NCBI RefSeq assembly: GCF_035573695.1
Contig: NZ_CP121694.1
Location: forward strand, 2,890,501-2,954,500
Length of the DNA stretch: 64,000 nt
From: Metallumcola ferriviriculae
GTDB taxonomy: Bacteria > Bacillota > JADQBR01
Direction: 5' to 3'
Below the pieces are notes generated by a model. It saw nothing but the letters and a program-made list of their open reading frames with translations. It searched no databases and had not been told where the DNA came from. Positions within the stretch are counted from its first letter, which is position 1. Each line of letters begins with the position of its first letter. Positions 36,830 to 45,802 of this stretch are shown piece after piece. A program made the translations under genes and the position numbers.

Positions 36830-36858
36830 AAACCGGCCGCGCTAATGGCGGCCGGTTT
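36830..36858 (+). terminator. Terminator after the APC permease
   Basis: AAACCGGCCGC and GCGGCCGGTTT form an 11-bp GC-rich stem with a 7-nt loop, followed by TTCTTATTTG. Seven bases after the permease stop. Confidence 0.85.
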
Positions 36859-36875
36859 CTTATTTGTCTAACTGC

Positions 36876-36983
36876 TTAATCAACTACGGGCTCCACTCCC
36901 ATTGTGACAGAAGCAGTGCCTTCCTCCATAACGCCAGGTGCAACAAGAATGGTAATAATATACTCTCCTTTACGACCGACCAT
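36876..36983 (-). CDS. Very small ORF downstream of ferritin (doubtful)
   Basis: A 35-codon ORF whose ATG lies 4 bp after the ferritin stop. Its product (GEYIITILVAPGVMEEGTASV...) looks like the end of a beta-rich secreted domain rather than a whole protein. No ribosome binding site is clear. It may be a remnant or chance. It occupies the only space between ferritin and the permease terminator. Confidence 0.2.
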   Translation of the reverse strand: MVGRKGEYIITILVAPGVMEEGTASVTMGVEPVVD

Positions 36984-36984
36984 G

Positions 36985-37503
36985 CTATATGCTGGGGTCG
37001 GACACCGGAGGGGTAAAGGCGCGCTGAGACAATTCATTGTCAAGCATCATAATGCCTGAGCCATCCTCGCCAAAACGCTGCAGTTTCTTGACAATACCGT
37101 TCATGGTGGACTCTTCTTCCACCTGTTCGTCAATAAACCACTTTAAGACACTAATAGTTGCATGCTCTCTTTCCTCGGTTGCCAAATCCATCAGCTTATA
37201 AATACGCTGGGTGACAAACTGTTCATGCTTTAATGCCGCCTGAAACACCTCTGTGACCGTAGAAAATTCATTATTGGGGTCTTCAAACCCCTTCATAATT
37301 GCCCGGCCGCCCATTTCATTAATGAAATTGTAGAACTTCATGGCATGAAAACGTTCTTCTTCGGCCTGTACCAAAAAGAAATTTTCGAAGCCCCGCAGAT
37401 CTTCTGAAGCACAGTACGCTGCCATAGCAAGGTAGTACTGAGCAGAATAAAACTCCCATTTAATCTGCTCATTTAGTTCGTTGAGTAGTTTTCCCGAAAA
37501 CAC
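36985..37503 (-). CDS. ftnA: Ferritin (non-heme, bacterial FtnA type)
   Basis: A 172-residue four-helix-bundle iron storage protein. Ferroxidase ligands are visible: Glu17 (KWEFYSAQYY), Glu50 and His53 (EEERFHAMKF), Glu94 (KHEQF) and Glu/Gln127-130 (DEQVEEE). Length fits FtnA. A GTG start at 37503 is used, with CGGGGGCG upstream. It stores iron as ferrihydrite in the cytoplasm and protects against oxygen stress. Monocistronic, between the permease terminator and scpB. Confidence 0.94.
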   Translation of the reverse strand: MFSGKLLNELNEQIKWEFYSAQYYLAMAAYCASEDLRGFENFFLVQAEEERFHAMKFYNFINEMGGRAIMKGFEDPNNEFSTVTEVFQAALKHEQFVTQRIYKLMDLATEEREHATISVLKWFIDEQVEEESTMNGIVKKLQRFGEDGSGIMMLDNELSQRAFTPPVSDPSI

Positions 37504-37567
37504 AATATCGCCCCCGAAGATTAATTAGTATCGATTAAATTGCCCCACTGCGAAAATATTATGCCAA

Positions 37568-38128
37568 CTAATCACTTCCCTGGGAAGCTGCTGCTTCCTC
37601 TACGGCAGCCTTATCGAGAAATTTTTCCGGGTCAGGCAGGTCTTCCAAATCGTCGAGGCCAAAGTACTGTAAGAATTGACCGCTGGTGCCATAAAGAATT
37701 GGCCTGCCCGGCCCCTCCTTGCGACCAATTTCCTGGATTAACTTCTTTTCCATCAGCGTGTTGACCACACCATCCACTTTAACTCCGCGTATCTGTTCCA
37801 TTTCAGCCCTGGTAATTGGTTGGCGATAAGCCACAATGGCTAGAGTCTCCAACGCAGCCCGAGACAGAGCATGGGCCTGGGGCTTATATAATTTCTCGAT
37901 ATACCCGGAAAATTCCGGCCGGGTGCAAAGCTGGTAACCGCCGGCTAAGCGTACTAATTGGATGCCGCTTTCTTTATCATTATATTTACGGGCCAACGAA
38001 TCCAGCAGTTCCTCAGTATCCTTTTCTTTGGTCTCTAGTATATTAGCCAGATTTTTTATTGATAATGGTTCTGCGGCAACAAAGAGTAAGCATTCTAACG
38101 CAGCCAATAGAGTTTCCGAAAATAGCAC
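37568..38128 (-). CDS. scpB: Segregation and condensation protein B
   Basis: A 186-residue winged-helix kleisin-associated protein that forms a complex with ScpA and SMC for chromosome condensation. Conserved segments are LECLLFVAAEPLSIKNLANIL (near 10-30), SRAALETLAIVAYRQPITRAEMEQIRGV (near 91-118) and GRPILYGTS near 143. GTG start overlapping the scpA stop by one base (TAGTG). The acidic and Ala-rich tail is variable in the family. Confidence 0.96.
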   Translation of the reverse strand: MLFSETLLAALECLLFVAAEPLSIKNLANILETKEKDTEELLDSLARKYNDKESGIQLVRLAGGYQLCTRPEFSGYIEKLYKPQAHALSRAALETLAIVAYRQPITRAEMEQIRGVKVDGVVNTLMEKKLIQEIGRKEGPGRPILYGTSGQFLQYFGLDDLEDLPDPEKFLDKAAVEEAAASQGSD

Positions 38129-38889
38129 TATGCCTCTCCCCCGTCATCTTTGTCGGTATCTTCCCTGGAATAGATGGCTATTTCAGCAAAATTTCGCCGC
38201 TGACGAACTAGTATGTTTCCGCTACGAATAATTTCCAGCAAAGCCAAAAATGTCACCACTACTTCTACCCGGGACACCCCGGGACGAAATAGTTCGGCGA
38301 ATATTATCCCATTGGGGTTGAATCTGAGCCGTCCACGGATTTCTTTCACTTTATCGCGAATGGTTATTTCCGCACGGTGAACCTTGGTTATAGGCTCTTC
38401 ATCAGGCATCTTCTCCAGTACTTGAGCCAAAGCGTCCAAAAGGTCGGCCATTTCCACATCCTGCAACGGATTATCGTTGCCGACAAATGCGCTGGCCATT
38501 TCTTCCACATCAACCGGCCTGGTAAAAACTCTGCCTGCCGCTTCTTCCCTTTCTTTTAAGTATTCTGCCACCAGTTTAAACTTCTTGTACTCCAACAGCC
38601 TTTCCACCAACTGGTCCCTAGGGTCCAGGCCCTCATCCTCTTCTTCCTCTTCCTTGGGAGGTTTGGGCAGCAGCATTTTGGCCTTAATAGACAAAAGAGT
38701 AGCCGCCATTACCAAGAACTCACTGGTAACCTCCAAATCCATTTGTCCCATGGACTGCAGGTAATGGAGATATTGATCAGTAATCCGGGCAATAGGAATG
38801 TCGTAGATGTCAATCTCATTCTTATCAATGAGGTGAAATAATAGGTCAAAGGGCCCCTGAAACACCTCAATATCAATTTTATAGCTCAT
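38128..38889 (-). CDS. scpA: Segregation and condensation protein A
   Basis: A 253-residue kleisin that bridges SMC heads. N-terminal FQGPFDLLFHLIDKNEIDIYDIPIARITDQYLHYL (near 9-43) binds the SMC neck; LLSIKAKMLLPKP (near 65-77) follows; the C-terminal winged helix RVEVVVTFLALLEIIRSGNILVRQ (near 207-230) binds the SMC cap. An acidic linker (EEEEEDEGLDPRDQ) is normal. It follows trpS by 11 bp. Confidence 0.96.
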   Translation of the reverse strand: MSYKIDIEVFQGPFDLLFHLIDKNEIDIYDIPIARITDQYLHYLQSMGQMDLEVTSEFLVMAATLLSIKAKMLLPKPPKEEEEEDEGLDPRDQLVERLLEYKKFKLVAEYLKEREEAAGRVFTRPVDVEEMASAFVGNDNPLQDVEMADLLDALAQVLEKMPDEEPITKVHRAEITIRDKVKEIRGRLRFNPNGIIFAELFRPGVSRVEVVVTFLALLEIIRSGNILVRQRRNFAEIAIYSREDTDKDDGGEA

Positions 38890-38900
38890 CTGCTCCCCGC

Positions 38901-39887
38901 CTAACCGATGTTCATTACCTCTCGCACAACGCGTAAGGTTTCCGCCGCTTGTTTTCGGGCCTTATCGGCTCCAGCAGTCAATATTTCCTCAACAATCCCG
39001 GGGTTATTTTCAAGCTGTGCCCGACGCTCCCAAATGGGATTAAGGCTTTCGATCATCTTATCTGCCAAACGCCGTTTGCAATTAATGCAGCCAATGCCGG
39101 CGGTACGACATTGCGCAATTCTTTCTTCTACTTCTTCATCGTTATAAATCTTATTATAGGTGTGCACCACGCACACTTCCGGATCGCCGGGGTCAGTCTT
39201 TCTCACCCGGGCAGGATCGGTAATCATTAGGCGTACCTTTTCCCACAGTTCCTCAGCATTGCTGCTAATGGCTATGTCATTGTCATAACTCTTGCTCATT
39301 TTGCGCTTATCTATACCGGGCAGCATGGATATTTTCGCCAGCTTTGGCTGGGGCTCGGGGAAAACTTGGCTATCATACAGATGATTGAAGCGGCGCACTA
39401 TTTCACGAGCCAGTTCCAGATGCGGTAATTGGTCTTCGCCTACTGGAACGGTATCGGCCCGATAAACCAAAATGTCTGCCGCCATCAACACCGGATAACC
39501 AAGAAAACCATAAGTACGGATATCCCTGCCCGCGCCCAACTGCTGCAGCTGCTCTTTATAAGTAGGACAGCGTTCAAGCCAGGATAATGGCGTGGTCATG
39601 GACAGAAGCAAATGCAGCTCCGCGTGTTCCTTGACGTGAGACTGAACAAAGATAGTACTTTTTTCCGGATCCAGACCGGCACTAAGCCAATCAATAACCA
39701 TTTCTCGTGTATCTTCCTTGATGCCTGCTGTATCTTCATAGCCGGTAGTCAAAGCATGCCAATCAACTGGTGCAAAAAAACATTGATACTCTTCCTGGAG
39801 ACGCACCCAGTTTTCAATGACACTCAAATGACCAATATGCAGTTTCCCGGTGGGACGCATACCGCTAAAAATCCTTCCCTTGCTCAT
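38901..39887 (-). CDS. trpS: Tryptophanyl-tRNA synthetase
   Basis: Class I aminoacyl-tRNA synthetase of 328 residues. The HIGH-type motif is PTGKLHIGHL (near 12-21) and the KMSKS loop is KMSKSYDND (near 195-203). The tryptophan-specific region GYPVLMAADILVYRADTVPVGEDQLPHLELAREI (near 129-162) is intact. No T-box leader was found; it appears to be expressed within the M50 protease-trpS-scpA-scpB run, 22 bp after the protease gene. Confidence 0.97.
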   Translation of the reverse strand: MSKGRIFSGMRPTGKLHIGHLSVIENWVRLQEEYQCFFAPVDWHALTTGYEDTAGIKEDTREMVIDWLSAGLDPEKSTIFVQSHVKEHAELHLLLSMTTPLSWLERCPTYKEQLQQLGAGRDIRTYGFLGYPVLMAADILVYRADTVPVGEDQLPHLELAREIVRRFNHLYDSQVFPEPQPKLAKISMLPGIDKRKMSKSYDNDIAISSNAEELWEKVRLMITDPARVRKTDPGDPEVCVVHTYNKIYNDEEVEERIAQCRTAGIGCINCKRRLADKMIESLNPIWERRAQLENNPGIVEEILTAGADKARKQAAETLRVVREVMNIG

Positions 39888-39909
39888 ACAAACACCTCTC
39901 TGTCAGTTA

Positions 39910-40530
39910 TTATAATAGGGCAAAGCTGCTCAAATACATAAAGGAACTATAAATAACTTGAACTACAGGCCACAAAATCCGGCCGATTATTCCGGTAAAC
40001 AACAACAGCAGCAAAATCATCGTTCCATATCGCTCCAGATTCTGCATTATGTGGGCCTGACCGGCAGGCAGAAGCCCGGCGAGTATCTTTGATCCGTCCA
40101 AAGGCGGTACCGGTATGAGATTAAATACTGCCAGTACTATATTATAAAGAACCACTGACTGAAAAAAACTGCCCACATACCAGTTACTAGTGCCAAATAG
40201 CTGCAGGCCTACAGCCCCCAGATAAGCCAAAACCAGATTCATGACCGGCCCGGCCAGACTTACCATCATCATTCCCTTACGCCGGTCGCCGCGAAAGTGG
40301 AATGGATTGACCTGAACCGGTTTAGCCCAGCCAAATCCTACAACAATAAACATCAAGGCACCTAAAGGATCAAGGTGATTAAGCGGGTTTAAAGTCAGCC
40401 GTTTTTGATACTTGGGGGTTGGATCCCCTAGCATATAGGCTACCTTTCCATGGGCATATTCATGAAAGACAATGGCAATAAGAATAGCTGGGATTGCTGC
40501 CAACAATGAGTTGATATCCATACTGTGCAT
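39910..40530 (-). CDS. Site-2 protease family (M50) membrane metalloprotease
   Basis: A 206-residue polytopic membrane protein with the zinc motif HEYAHG (near 23-28) in a hydrophobic helix and the third-ligand region NLIPVPPLDGSKIL (near 136-149). These are the HExxH and NxxPxxxxDG signatures of the short M50 proteases such as SpoIVFB-like and YwhC homologues. Substrate unknown; short M50 genes before trpS-scpA-scpB are common in Clostridia. Start ATG 40530 adjoins the stop of the upstream gene; ATG four codons later is possible. Confidence 0.92.
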   Translation of the reverse strand: MHSMDINSLLAAIPAILIAIVFHEYAHGKVAYMLGDPTPKYQKRLTLNPLNHLDPLGALMFIVVGFGWAKPVQVNPFHFRGDRRKGMMMVSLAGPVMNLVLAYLGAVGLQLFGTSNWYVGSFFQSVVLYNIVLAVFNLIPVPPLDGSKILAGLLPAGQAHIMQNLERYGTMILLLLLFTGIIGRILWPVVQVIYSSFMYLSSFALL

Positions 40531-43158
40531 TTACAACACTCCTTTACTTTCCAACCAGTTACGAACAAACCGCTGCTGGTCCTGAACAGTCTCTACTTTC
40601 CCCTCAAGCACTGCGGCCTCCAAAGCAAATAAGACCTTGCCGTACACAGGCCCGGGCTCAATACCCATCTTTCCAAGCACCTTCCCATCCATTTTAAGCA
40701 GTTGCGGCAGCCGTGTGCGCAGCCGAAAGTATTGATAGACATTTTGTTCCACTTGTCCTTTTATAAATAAAAGAATTAGTGCCATCCCTAATGGAGAGCA
40801 ATCCTTTAATAACTTATGCAGTTCACCCGGCCCCGGTGTTTCCAAGTCCTGCAGCATGGCTGCAGAATCCTCCTCTAAACAGCGCTTTAAGGAACTGCGC
40901 TGTTCTTTGGTAATCGAAAGCTGGTCTAGCCATGCAACCGCACTAGTTTCATCGGTTTCTCGTAAAATAACAGTGAGAAAAACCAACCATCGCTCTAACG
41001 AAACCCCAGTAATGTCTGCTACTGCGGTGATCACCGGAATTACTTTATTTAAGGACTCTTGTATAGAGTTTTTCCATTCTAACCCCGGAATAATCTGCGG
41101 CCAGATACCCAGCTCCGCCAACCGCCGTAAACTTTTCACCGGGTCGTTTTCTGCAAAGATTAATTTTAACTCATTCCATACCCGGTCTGGACTAATGTTT
41201 TTCAGTGCTTCCTCAGCAACAGCGTTGCTTAATACATGAGCAGTTTGTGGTTCCAATTGAAATTGATAACGTTGTTCAAACCGCACGGCCCGTAATATAC
41301 GGGTAGGATCTTCGATGAAACTGAGGTTATGCAGTAATCTAATGCGCTGCTCTTCCAAATCACTGTAGCCGCAAAAAAAGTCAATCAGCAGGCCAAATTC
41401 ATCGCGATTGAGGCAGATTGCCAAAGCATTAACGGTAAAATCCCGCCGATAGAGATCTTCCCTTAAGTTGGTTTCCTCTATGGTAGGCAAGGCTGCCGGA
41501 TACTCATAAAATTCTTTCCTAGCAGTGGCAAAATCAACCTTAATGTCTGATGGCAAGTGTACGGTTGCGGTATTAAATTTTTCATGCACCCGTACGTTAC
41601 CGCCAAACTCAGCGGATAGTTTTTCCGCTAATTTTGGGGCACTGCCTACCACAACTATATCTAAATCCAGATTGGGTACACCCAGAAGCAGGTCCCGTAC
41701 GAACCCTCCCACCAAATAAGCACCCCAATTATTTTCGTCAGCCAAGCGACCAATTCCTGCAAGCAGCTTTAACTGTTCTCCCTCTAACTGCTCCCCCAGC
41801 AAGTCAAGTATATCCGGCATGGTCTGCCAATCACACCGATCCTGGTAAAGTGTATTAAAGGGATGCGCATAACCATCACCATGCATGGTGCGTAATATAT
41901 CACTTCGGGAGATAATACCTACTATTTTTTCTCCAGCCATTACCGGCAGTCGGCCCACATCATACCTGACCATTAATCTCTGAATTTCCGGTAAAGGCGT
42001 GTCCGGAGAAATCACTTTAACCTGCCTGCTCATAAATCCTTTCACCGGCGCGTGGCCTAAGCCATGATGCAATGCCTTATCCACATCCCGGCGGGAGACC
42101 ATACCGACCAGTTTGGCGTCTTCCCTTATAGGCAGCCCCGAATGTCCGTAGCGCAGCATCATCCGACCGGCCTCTTTGATAGTTGTATCAGGAGCCAGCA
42201 CTTTAACTGGATAGGACATAATTCCGGCCGCGGTGACTAGGGGTCGTACATTTTGTTGAAGTAATTCTATCAATTGCTGGTTGATGGTGGCTGGGTCGCC
42301 GTTTTTCACTGTGGCGGCAGCCGCTTTTGGATGACCGCCGCCGCCAAACCCGGCCATAATGGTATGCATCGGAACACAGTCTAAGCTGGTACGCCCTACC
42401 AGATGCACCCTTTTGCCCATTTTCACCAGGGAGATGAAAGAATTAACGCCTGTAATTTCCAGTAGTTTGGCGGTAAGATAAGCGAGCCCACCTATGTAGT
42501 CTTCCACTTTTACTTTGCTCACCAAAATTAAAATGCCATTAATACTTACTTCAGTAATATTACTGAGCATACTATTAAGCAAGCCCTGTTGGGCCTCATC
42601 CAGATGCTGTTCCATAAATCGTGACACCACTGATAAGTTAGCCCCTTTGTCAAGCAGCAGTGCCACTGCCCGAACGTCCCTAGGTGTAGTTCCGGGATGA
42701 GTCATAGCCCCGGTATCCTGATAGATTCCCAAGGCAAATATGGTGGCTTCAAATGCAGAGATACTTTGACCTTGGGTTGCCAGTTCTTCCACTAAAAGCG
42801 TGGTAACGGCACCCATCTGCTCCTGTTTGAGCCTGTAGGCCTTAATACCGTCTTTTTGTGACGGGTGATGGTCATAGACAAGCACCTCCCGCGCGGAATC
42901 CAATGCCCACTCCATTTCTCCCAGCCGTTCTGGAGTATTGGTGTCAACAATAACCACCCGGTCTAACTGCTGCTTTTCCACCTGATGAGCGAATAAAATA
43001 GGGAGGCTGTCCTTATAAAGAGACAAAAACTCAGCCACAGCCGGACCGGCTTTACCGGACAGTACCATTTTCCCTTTGGGAAAAAGCTTCTTAGCGGCAA
43101 CCATGGCCGCCAAACCATCAAAATCTATATTCCTATGAGAGAGAATTAATTGCAACAT
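40531..43158 (-). CDS. DHH-CBS-poly(A) polymerase fusion (A-adding or CCA tRNA nucleotidyltransferase)
   Basis: An 875-residue fusion. Residues 1-300 are a DHH/DHHA1 phosphoesterase: HRNIDFDGLAAM (near 8), VVIVDTNTPERL (near 68), VYDHHPSQ (near 93) and GGGGHPKAAAATV (near 272). Two CBS domains follow (about 312-430; e.g. YPVKVLAPDTTIKEAG and MVRYDVGRLPVMAGEKIVGIISRSDIL). From about 455 the class II nucleotidyltransferase begins, with YLVGGFVRDLLLGVPNLDLDIVVVG (the GGxVRD and DxD metal motif), LREDLYRRDFTVNALAI and ILRAVRFEQRY. The same order is known from A-adding or CC-adding enzymes in deep-branching bacteria. CBS domains suggest adenine-nucleotide sensing. Whether it adds A only or CCA cannot be decided here. 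Confidence 0.92.
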   Translation of the reverse strand: MLQLILSHRNIDFDGLAAMVAAKKLFPKGKMVLSGKAGPAVAEFLSLYKDSLPILFAHQVEKQQLDRVVIVDTNTPERLGEMEWALDSAREVLVYDHHPSQKDGIKAYRLKQEQMGAVTTLLVEELATQGQSISAFEATIFALGIYQDTGAMTHPGTTPRDVRAVALLLDKGANLSVVSRFMEQHLDEAQQGLLNSMLSNITEVSINGILILVSKVKVEDYIGGLAYLTAKLLEITGVNSFISLVKMGKRVHLVGRTSLDCVPMHTIMAGFGGGGHPKAAAATVKNGDPATINQQLIELLQQNVRPLVTAAGIMSYPVKVLAPDTTIKEAGRMMLRYGHSGLPIREDAKLVGMVSRRDVDKALHHGLGHAPVKGFMSRQVKVISPDTPLPEIQRLMVRYDVGRLPVMAGEKIVGIISRSDILRTMHGDGYAHPFNTLYQDRCDWQTMPDILDLLGEQLEGEQLKLLAGIGRLADENNWGAYLVGGFVRDLLLGVPNLDLDIVVVGSAPKLAEKLSAEFGGNVRVHEKFNTATVHLPSDIKVDFATARKEFYEYPAALPTIEETNLREDLYRRDFTVNALAICLNRDEFGLLIDFFCGYSDLEEQRIRLLHNLSFIEDPTRILRAVRFEQRYQFQLEPQTAHVLSNAVAEEALKNISPDRVWNELKLIFAENDPVKSLRRLAELGIWPQIIPGLEWKNSIQESLNKVIPVITAVADITGVSLERWLVFLTVILRETDETSAVAWLDQLSITKEQRSSLKRCLEEDSAAMLQDLETPGPGELHKLLKDCSPLGMALILLFIKGQVEQNVYQYFRLRTRLPQLLKMDGKVLGKMGIEPGPVYGKVLFALEAAVLEGKVETVQDQQRFVRNWLESKGVL

Positions 43159-43235
43159 TTACCCCTCCGAACAGCCAAATACTGCCTTAGATTATATCAT
43201 TAAAGCGGCGGTGAGGCCAGAAAAGCGCACATTAG

Positions 43236-43260
43236 AAAAGCAGCACCCAAAGGGTGCTGC
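43236..43260 (-). terminator. Terminator of the polar amino acid ABC operon
   Basis: GCAGCACCC and GGGTGCTGC with a 3-nt loop; on the minus strand the stem runs into CTTTTCTAA. It starts 7 bp after the stop of the ATPase gene. Confidence 0.75.
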
Positions 43261-43266
43261 CATGAG

Positions 43267-44013
43267 CTACAATATTTTTCTGAGAAAATCCTGGGTTCTG
43301 CTGTTCTTTGGATTGCTGAATATATCCTCAGGAGTACCCTGTTCGACAATTACCCCTTCGTCCATGAACAGCACCCTATCCCCCACTTCCCGGGCAAAGC
43401 CCATCTCGTGGGTAACAACTACCATAGTCATACCCTCTTTGGCCAAATCCTTCATAACCTCCAGCACCTCACCCACCAATTCTGGGTCTAATGCGGAAGT
43501 GGGTTCGTCAAAAAGCATCACTGCCGGATTCATGGCTAGAGCCCGAGCGATAGCTACCCGCTGCTGCTGACCACCAGAAAGGTTGTCCGGATAAGCATCG
43601 GCCTTATCGCTAAGGCCAACCTTAACTAGTAGCTCTAAAGCCTTTTCCTTGGCTTCAGCTTTGGAAAATCCCCGCACCTTGGTGGGTGCTAACATTAGGT
43701 TTTCTACAGCGGTCATATGCGGAAACAGGTTAAACTGCTGAAACACCATTCCGGTCTCCGCCCGCACTTTGTTAATATTAGTTTTAGGGTCAGTTAAATT
43801 GAAACCGTCAATAATTACCTCACCGGAAGTGATTTCTTCTAACATGTTTAGGCATCTTAAAAAGGTACTCTTACCGGAACCGGAAGGCCCGATAACACAT
43901 ACCACTTCCTGCTCCTTAATGCGTTCGGTAATTCCTTTAAGCACTTCAAGCTCACCGAAATTTTTGTGTAAGTCCTTAACTTCTATAATTGTACCCTTAT
44001 CCGATTGGCTCAA
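43267..44013 (-). CDS. Polar amino acid ABC transporter ATP-binding protein (GlnQ-like)
   Basis: A 248-residue ATPase. Walker A is [19 protein letters not shown] (near 37-55), the Q-loop [18 protein letters not shown] (near 88), signature [18 protein letters not shown] (near 143) and Walker [22 protein letters not shown] (near 165). The close match to GlnQ/ArtP-type proteins fits import of glutamine or another polar amino acid. Overlaps the permease gene by 4 bp (ATGA). Confidence 0.95.
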   Translation of the reverse strand: MSQSDKGTIIEVKDLHKNFGELEVLKGITERIKEQEVVCVIGPSGSGKSTFLRCLNMLEEITSGEVIIDGFNLTDPKTNINKVRAETGMVFQQFNLFPHMTAVENLMLAPTKVRGFSKAEAKEKALELLVKVGLSDKADAYPDNLSGGQQQRVAIARALAMNPAVMLFDEPTSALDPELVGEVLEVMKDLAKEGMTMVVVTHEMGFAREVGDRVLFMDEGVIVEQGTPEDIFSNPKNSRTQDFLRKIL

Positions 44014-44666
44014 TTTACATCAAGCCTCCTCTCAACATATCGCAGCATTAATGTTATAGGAATTGTTAAGCTCAAATATAATACGGCCAATAGTGAATAA
44101 ATCTCAAAGTAAGCGAAGTTTGACGCTACACTAATCTGCGCCTGCCTAGTCATTTCTGCCGCACCAATAATAGTAAACAGTGAAGTATCTTTTAAGCTGA
44201 TAATAAACTGATTACCCAGCGAAGGAATCATGCGACGAAACGCTTGGGGCCAGATAATATGATACAAAGTGTGGTAATGGTTAAGCCCCAGGGACCTGCC
44301 CGCCTCTCTTTGTCCTTTAGGCACACCCTCAATAGCACCCCGCACTACCTCGGCAATGTAGGCCCCGGAATTAATGGCAATCGCAGTTATTCCGGCCGGT
44401 AATATGTCAAGATTTAGCCCCAATAACTGCGGCATGGCATAATAAATCCAGATTGCTTGCACCAGAATCGGCGTGCCCCGAATTACCTCTACATAAACTG
44501 TTGCCGCCGAAAAGGCGTATTTATTCTTGGCAGTACGGCCTAGGCCCACAATAGCACCTAGAAAAAAACCTATAGCCAGGCCGCCCACTGTAAAAATAAT
44601 AGTAAGCTTCATTCCAGCTAATAAAAACGGAAGGGCCTGAGCGACATACTTGAATTGCAAATCCAT
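44010..44666 (-). CDS. Polar amino acid ABC transporter permease
   Basis: A 218-residue inner-membrane permease with five transmembrane helices of the HisM/GlnP family. The signature includes [65 protein letters not shown] (about 81-145), containing the EAA loop. ATG 44666 is preferred (AGAGGTGA upstream) over 44693. Homodimerises and pairs with the GlnQ-like ATPase. Confidence 0.94.
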   Translation of the reverse strand: MDLQFKYVAQALPFLLAGMKLTIIFTVGGLAIGFFLGAIVGLGRTAKNKYAFSAATVYVEVIRGTPILVQAIWIYYAMPQLLGLNLDILPAGITAIAINSGAYIAEVVRGAIEGVPKGQREAGRSLGLNHYHTLYHIIWPQAFRRMIPSLGNQFIISLKDTSLFTIIGAAEMTRQAQISVASNFAYFEIYSLLAVLYLSLTIPITLMLRYVERRLDVN

Positions 44667-44712
44667 TAAATCACCTCTGGGGATATTTACCACTTTTACT
44701 CATATAAATGTT

Positions 44713-44737
44713 AGAGCGTAACACTGGGTTACGCTCT
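44713..44737 (-). terminator. Hairpin between the amino acid binding-protein gene and the permease gene
   Basis: A perfect 10-bp stem AGAGCGTAAC / GTTACGCTCT with a 5-nt loop and no strong T-run. Such intercistronic hairpins commonly raise binding-protein mRNA relative to the permease genes downstream. Confidence 0.6.
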
Positions 44738-44821
44738 ATACTGCAGTTAGAACCAACAACTTATCCGTGAATAAATTTATCATCCACATATCATAGCAAG
44801 GTCCTTAAACACTAATAAAAC

Positions 44822-45619
44822 CTATTTCTCCGGTTGTTTACCGAACCATTTTTCATAAATGTCGTTGTAAGTGCCGTCATCTTTCATTGCCTGAAGTGCT
44901 TCGTCAACCTGAGCAGTTAATTCGCTGCCTTTAGGAAAAGCAATACCGTAGGACTGACCTTCCATTAATTTGCCAACGGTTTTAACTTCGCCGTCACCAG
45001 CAGTCTTAATATAATATTTCACGTTAGGTGCATCATGGACAGCAGCGTCTACATTACCGTTTCTTAAAGCCATGTAAGCATCTGTGATATTCGGGAAAGG
45101 AGTGTTTTTCTTCACGCCGTCAATACTTGCTACGAAATCATAGCTGGTAGCACCGGTTTTTGTTCCTACCACTTTACCCTTTAGGTCTTCTTTACCCTGA
45201 ATATCAGAATTATCGGCTCTAACCATGATTAATAATCCGGAATCATAGTAAGGCATGGAAAAGTCAACTTTCTCTCTACGTTCGGGCTTAATGGTCATAC
45301 CCGCAATAGCTGCATCAATTTTATCCGTCTGCAGAGACGGTATTAAAGCGTTGAAATCCATGGGGCTTAACTCATAGTCTACTTCCAAACGCTTGGCAAT
45401 TTCGGCCCACATATCAATGTCAAAACCTTCATAATTACCTGTTTCTTCATTACGGAATTCAAAAGGTACAAAGCTTGTATCAACACCAACAACTAGTTTT
45501 TCTGCCTTATCTTTCGGTTGTTCCCCTGCCTGTCCACCGTCGTCTCCTGTGCAACCGGCTAAAAGGCCAACCCCCAACAATAATACAATTGACAATACCA
45601 ATATCTTACTCTTACGCAT
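44822..45619 (-). CDS. Polar amino acid ABC transporter substrate-binding lipoprotein
   Basis: A 265-residue type II binding protein. The signal peptide ends in lipobox LLAGC (Cys near 23). Family 3 signatures include LVVGVDTSFVPFEFRNEETGNYEGFDIDMW (near 40-69), IAGMTIKPERREKVDFSMPYYDSGLLIMV (near 103-131) and VGTKTGATSYDF near 148. ATG 45619 has GGAGGAGG upstream; an in-frame ATG at 45655 is unlikely. It delivers the amino acid to the permease/ATPase pair encoded downstream. Confidence 0.94.
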   Translation of the reverse strand: MRKSKILVLSIVLLLGVGLLAGCTGDDGGQAGEQPKDKAEKLVVGVDTSFVPFEFRNEETGNYEGFDIDMWAEIAKRLEVDYELSPMDFNALIPSLQTDKIDAAIAGMTIKPERREKVDFSMPYYDSGLLIMVRADNSDIQGKEDLKGKVVGTKTGATSYDFVASIDGVKKNTPFPNITDAYMALRNGNVDAAVHDAPNVKYYIKTAGDGEVKTVGKLMEGQSYGIAFPKGSELTAQVDEALQAMKDDGTYNDIYEKWFGKQPEK

Positions 45620-45671
45620 ATTCTTCCTCCTCCATAAATTTGTCTGCCTCTCCACATCATAATCATATTAT

Positions 45672-45700
45672 ATTATACACGATGCTATGACAAAAGTAAA
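45672..45700 (-). promoter_or_regulatory. Extended -10 promoter of the polar amino acid ABC operon
   Basis: Minus strand TTTACT (45695-45700), 17 bp, TG-TATAAT (TATAAT 45672-45677), giving an extended -10. A 12-bp palindrome ACTGTATACAGT further upstream (45723-45734) could be an operator. Confidence 0.65.
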
Positions 45701-45776
45701 TGAAGGTATATTATCATAAATACTGTATACAGTCCAGATTTTTTCTAAAAATCGACTGAAAAAATTTCTAGAAAAC

Positions 45777-45797
45777 TTAAAAGGGCCGTATAGGCCC
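45777..45797 (-). terminator. Terminator after lysA
   Basis: GGGCC / GGCCC with a 5-nt loop, followed on the minus strand by TTTTAAGTTTT, 6 bp after the lysA stop. Confidence 0.65.
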
Positions 45798-45802
45798 GTC
45801 TG

